From assembly GCA_902495075.1 (NCBI GenBank), contig CABUVO010000034.1, forward strand, positions 1 through 42,477: 42,477 nucleotides of DNA, read 5' to 3'. Below, piece after piece: positions 41,095 through 42,477 of this stretch (positions within the stretch are counted from its first letter, which is position 1; the number at the start of each line of letters is the position of its first letter). The stretch comes from an uncultured Porphyromonadaceae bacterium (GTDB taxonomy: Bacteria; Bacteroidota; Bacteroidia; Bacteroidales; Muribaculaceae). A model generated the notes under the pieces. That model did no database searches, had not been told where the DNA came from, and was given only the letters and a program-made list of their open reading frames with translations. The position numbers and the translations under genes were made by a program.

Positions 41095-42477
41095 TTATCG
41101 TTTTCCACCCATTCCTCGTTTGGGCTGAGCTGGTTTCAGCATCTTGTGCGCCTGCATCATGCAACGGTAGGCGAAGCAACGGTCATCCTCATTCGGATCG
41201 CGGCCCCACGGAAGGTCGGACGCAGAGCCACCGCCGCCGCTTCCCTTGGCGAACTGAATTGCCCCGTCGAGATACCCGGCGAACAGATACATCGCGCATT
41301 TCAGGATCTCGTTGGGCTTCTCCGCCATTGCCATGAGAAATTCCCCGTCGAAGCCGGCTTTCTGTTCCGGCGTCATTGCCGCCAGCAGAGAGCGCATATC
41401 GACAACAGACCTTCCGAACACGGCATCCGTCAGTCTCATGCGCATCTGCTCCTGGTTCTTCTCCGTGAAATTGTGGTATTCTCTCATCGCATTGGAGCGT
41501 TTCTCGTTGACAGACTTCAATTCATCCTGAAGCTGTGCGAGCTGCCGGTCGGCGGTCTTGAGTTTTTGGCGTTTGTCTTCAAGTGATGATTCGGTGACAC
41601 GAAGTTCATCCTCAAGGCCGGAGATTCGCTGACGCAATTCTTCGGCATCGCCGTTCTCTGATTCGAAGTCAGACTCCAGTCGGTCAATCTGGTCATTGAG
41701 GTCTGCCTCGCGTGTCTCAAGATTTCCGATCATCGTATTGAGACCCTTGCAGCGTTTCTCCGCCTTACGGATATCCGCATACAGCTCCTTCAATGTCTCG
41801 TGCCTGTCGCTTATCTGAACTTCCAGGTCGTTACACTCACGATGCAACTCTGCCCGGTATTCCTCGGTTGAACGATGGCGGGCACCTGTCTCGGTCTTGC
41901 TCTGTCCCCGGCCGAGCCCCCATCGGTCATTGACCAGGGCAAGTTCATTGTGGAGCTGAATGGTCCGTTCACGAAAAGCGTTTTTATCAGAACCGGCAAA
42001 CAGTTCCTTATACGAGAACTTATTTCTCGGTGTAATCGGTAATAAGGTGCAGTGGATATGCGGATTTCGCTCATCGAGGTGGACATAAAATCCGATGATG
42101 TTTTCTTCGCCCCACTTGTCGCACGCGAACCTGTAAATGTCTTTCGCCCAATTTTCGATGTCTTTACACCGGGTGATGGATGAATTGTCCGCGCCATGTT
42201 CCAAATCAACTGTCTGATTGCCGAAAGCCAGACGGTGCATCTGCTCCCGGCTTCCTCCGAAGATGATGTTGACAACAGTACGGCGGTTGCCCTCCTTGCC
42301 TTTGCGTTCATGTTCCGCATTAGGGTCCTGGATACCCCGTTCTTTCAGGGTCTCGCGCATACGTTGCGGGATGCTTTTGGAGGAGTCGATCGGTTGGACG
42401 ATGCAACCCTTGGCTTTCTCGAAGTTGAGTCCGGCACGGGTTATATCATAGTTACCGGTCTTGGCGGCACGCTGCCA
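41095..42477 (-). CDS. MobV/Pre-type relaxase (5' end cut by the window)
   Basis: Mobilisation relaxase that nicks an origin of transfer. The frame is open past the right edge: upstream of the internal ATG at 42,360 it continues in frame for 39 codons, with AKTGNYDITRAGLNFEKAKG, which matches the N-terminal region of the family. The hallmark HLDERNPHIHCTLLPIT (His-x-Asp-Glu-x-x-Pro-His-x-His) is the MobV metal-binding motif. The C-terminal half is a long charged coiled coil (about 190-330 of the visible part) as in Bacteroides mobilisation proteins. The end reads PKRGMGGKR. The start is outside the window, so the true length is unknown. Confidence 0.85.
   Translation of the reverse strand, partial: WQRAAKTGNYDITRAGLNFEKAKGCIVQPIDSSKSIPQRMRETLKERGIQDPNAEHERKGKEGNRRTVVNIIFGGSREQMHRLAFGNQTVDLEHGADNSSITRCKDIENWAKDIYRFACDKWGEENIIGFYVHLDERNPHIHCTLLPITPRNKFSYKELFAGSDKNAFRERTIQLHNELALVNDRWGLGRGQSKTETGARHRSTEEYRAELHRECNDLEVQISDRHETLKELYADIRKAEKRCKGLNTMIGNLETREADLNDQIDRLESDFESENGDAEELRQRISGLEDELRVTESSLEDKRQKLKTADRQLAQLQDELKSVNEKRSNAMREYHNFTEKNQEQMRMRLTDAVFGRSVVDMRSLLAAMTPEQKAGFDGEFLMAMAEKPNEILKCAMYLFAGYLDGAIQFAKGSGGGGSASDLPWGRDPNEDDRCFAYRCMMQAHKMLKPAQPKRGMGGKR

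Noticed and set aside
41146..41586. Plus-strand frame opposite the relaxase
   Set aside because: The minus-strand gene has the MobV metal-binding motif and coiled coil, while the plus frame has none.
1..42477. CRISPR array, rRNA genes or a complete insertion sequence
   Set aside because: No regularly spaced repeats, no rRNA-like sequence and no transposase gene or terminal repeats were seen.
29090..42477. A second copy of the tRNA-Ser 3' end as an attachment site
   Set aside because: I did not find the TTCGAATCCCTC-type end repeated in this window; the other border may lie beyond the right edge.

Overview
This window looks like a chromosome segment from a Bacteroidales bacterium. The gut family Muribaculaceae is my best guess, but that is inference. 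The evidence is: a UpxY-type NusG-like regulator at the head of a capsule locus; several promoters of the Bacteroides form (TTTG, about 19-21 nt, TAnnTTTG); weak or absent Shine-Dalgarno sequences; and mobile-element genes typical of Bacteroidales conjugative elements.

Region 1 (about 1-25,090) is a Wzx/Wzy-type surface polysaccharide locus, read entirely on the + strand. Its left arm (upxY-like regulator, WecA/MraY-type initiating sugar-1-phosphate transferase, Wza-like export lipoprotein, Wzc-like chain-length/tyrosine kinase protein) has backbone-like base composition. The core from about 5,280 to 19,850 is visibly AT-rich. It opens with three overlapping genes that do not look like polysaccharide genes (a TIGR04255-like protein plus two uncharacterised proteins) and one further orphan. 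Then come the flippase Wzx, two hexapeptide acyltransferases, two membrane acyltransferases, a DxD (GT32-like) glycosyltransferase, GT2 and GT4 glycosyltransferases and the polymerase Wzy, packed with 4-40 bp overlaps. The right arm returns to higher GC: two GT2 enzymes, two beta-barrel-like secreted proteins (one YjbH-like) and a lipoprotein with a carboxypeptidase-regulatory-like domain.

Region 2 (25,125-29,115) looks like housekeeping flank: GDP-mannose 4,6-dehydratase with a strong terminator, a NhaD-type Na+/H+ antiporter behind two perfect AT-rich palindromes, a GT4 glycosyltransferase, and tRNA-Ser(UGA) with its own promoter and terminator.

Region 3 (29,116-42,477) is accessory DNA, probably a decayed or chimeric integrative element lying against the tRNA gene. 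It holds an unrecognised coiled-coil protein and two diverged copies of the same gene tail (30,561-30,926 and 33,619-33,918). Each tail is followed by a hairpin and a convergent AraC-family regulator that is divergent from a cargo operon. The first cargo is a secreted alpha/beta hydrolase plus a maltose-acetyltransferase-like enzyme. The second is a four-gene RND efflux operon led by a small membrane protein of DUF4405 type. The region ends with a frameshifted stub of a conjugative-element response regulator and a MobV-type relaxase gene that runs off the right edge.

The two most interesting items are the TIGR04255-type three-gene cassette inside the capsule locus and the repeated 'gene tail / hairpin / convergent AraC / divergent cargo' modules, which suggest successive insertions at one gene's 3' end.
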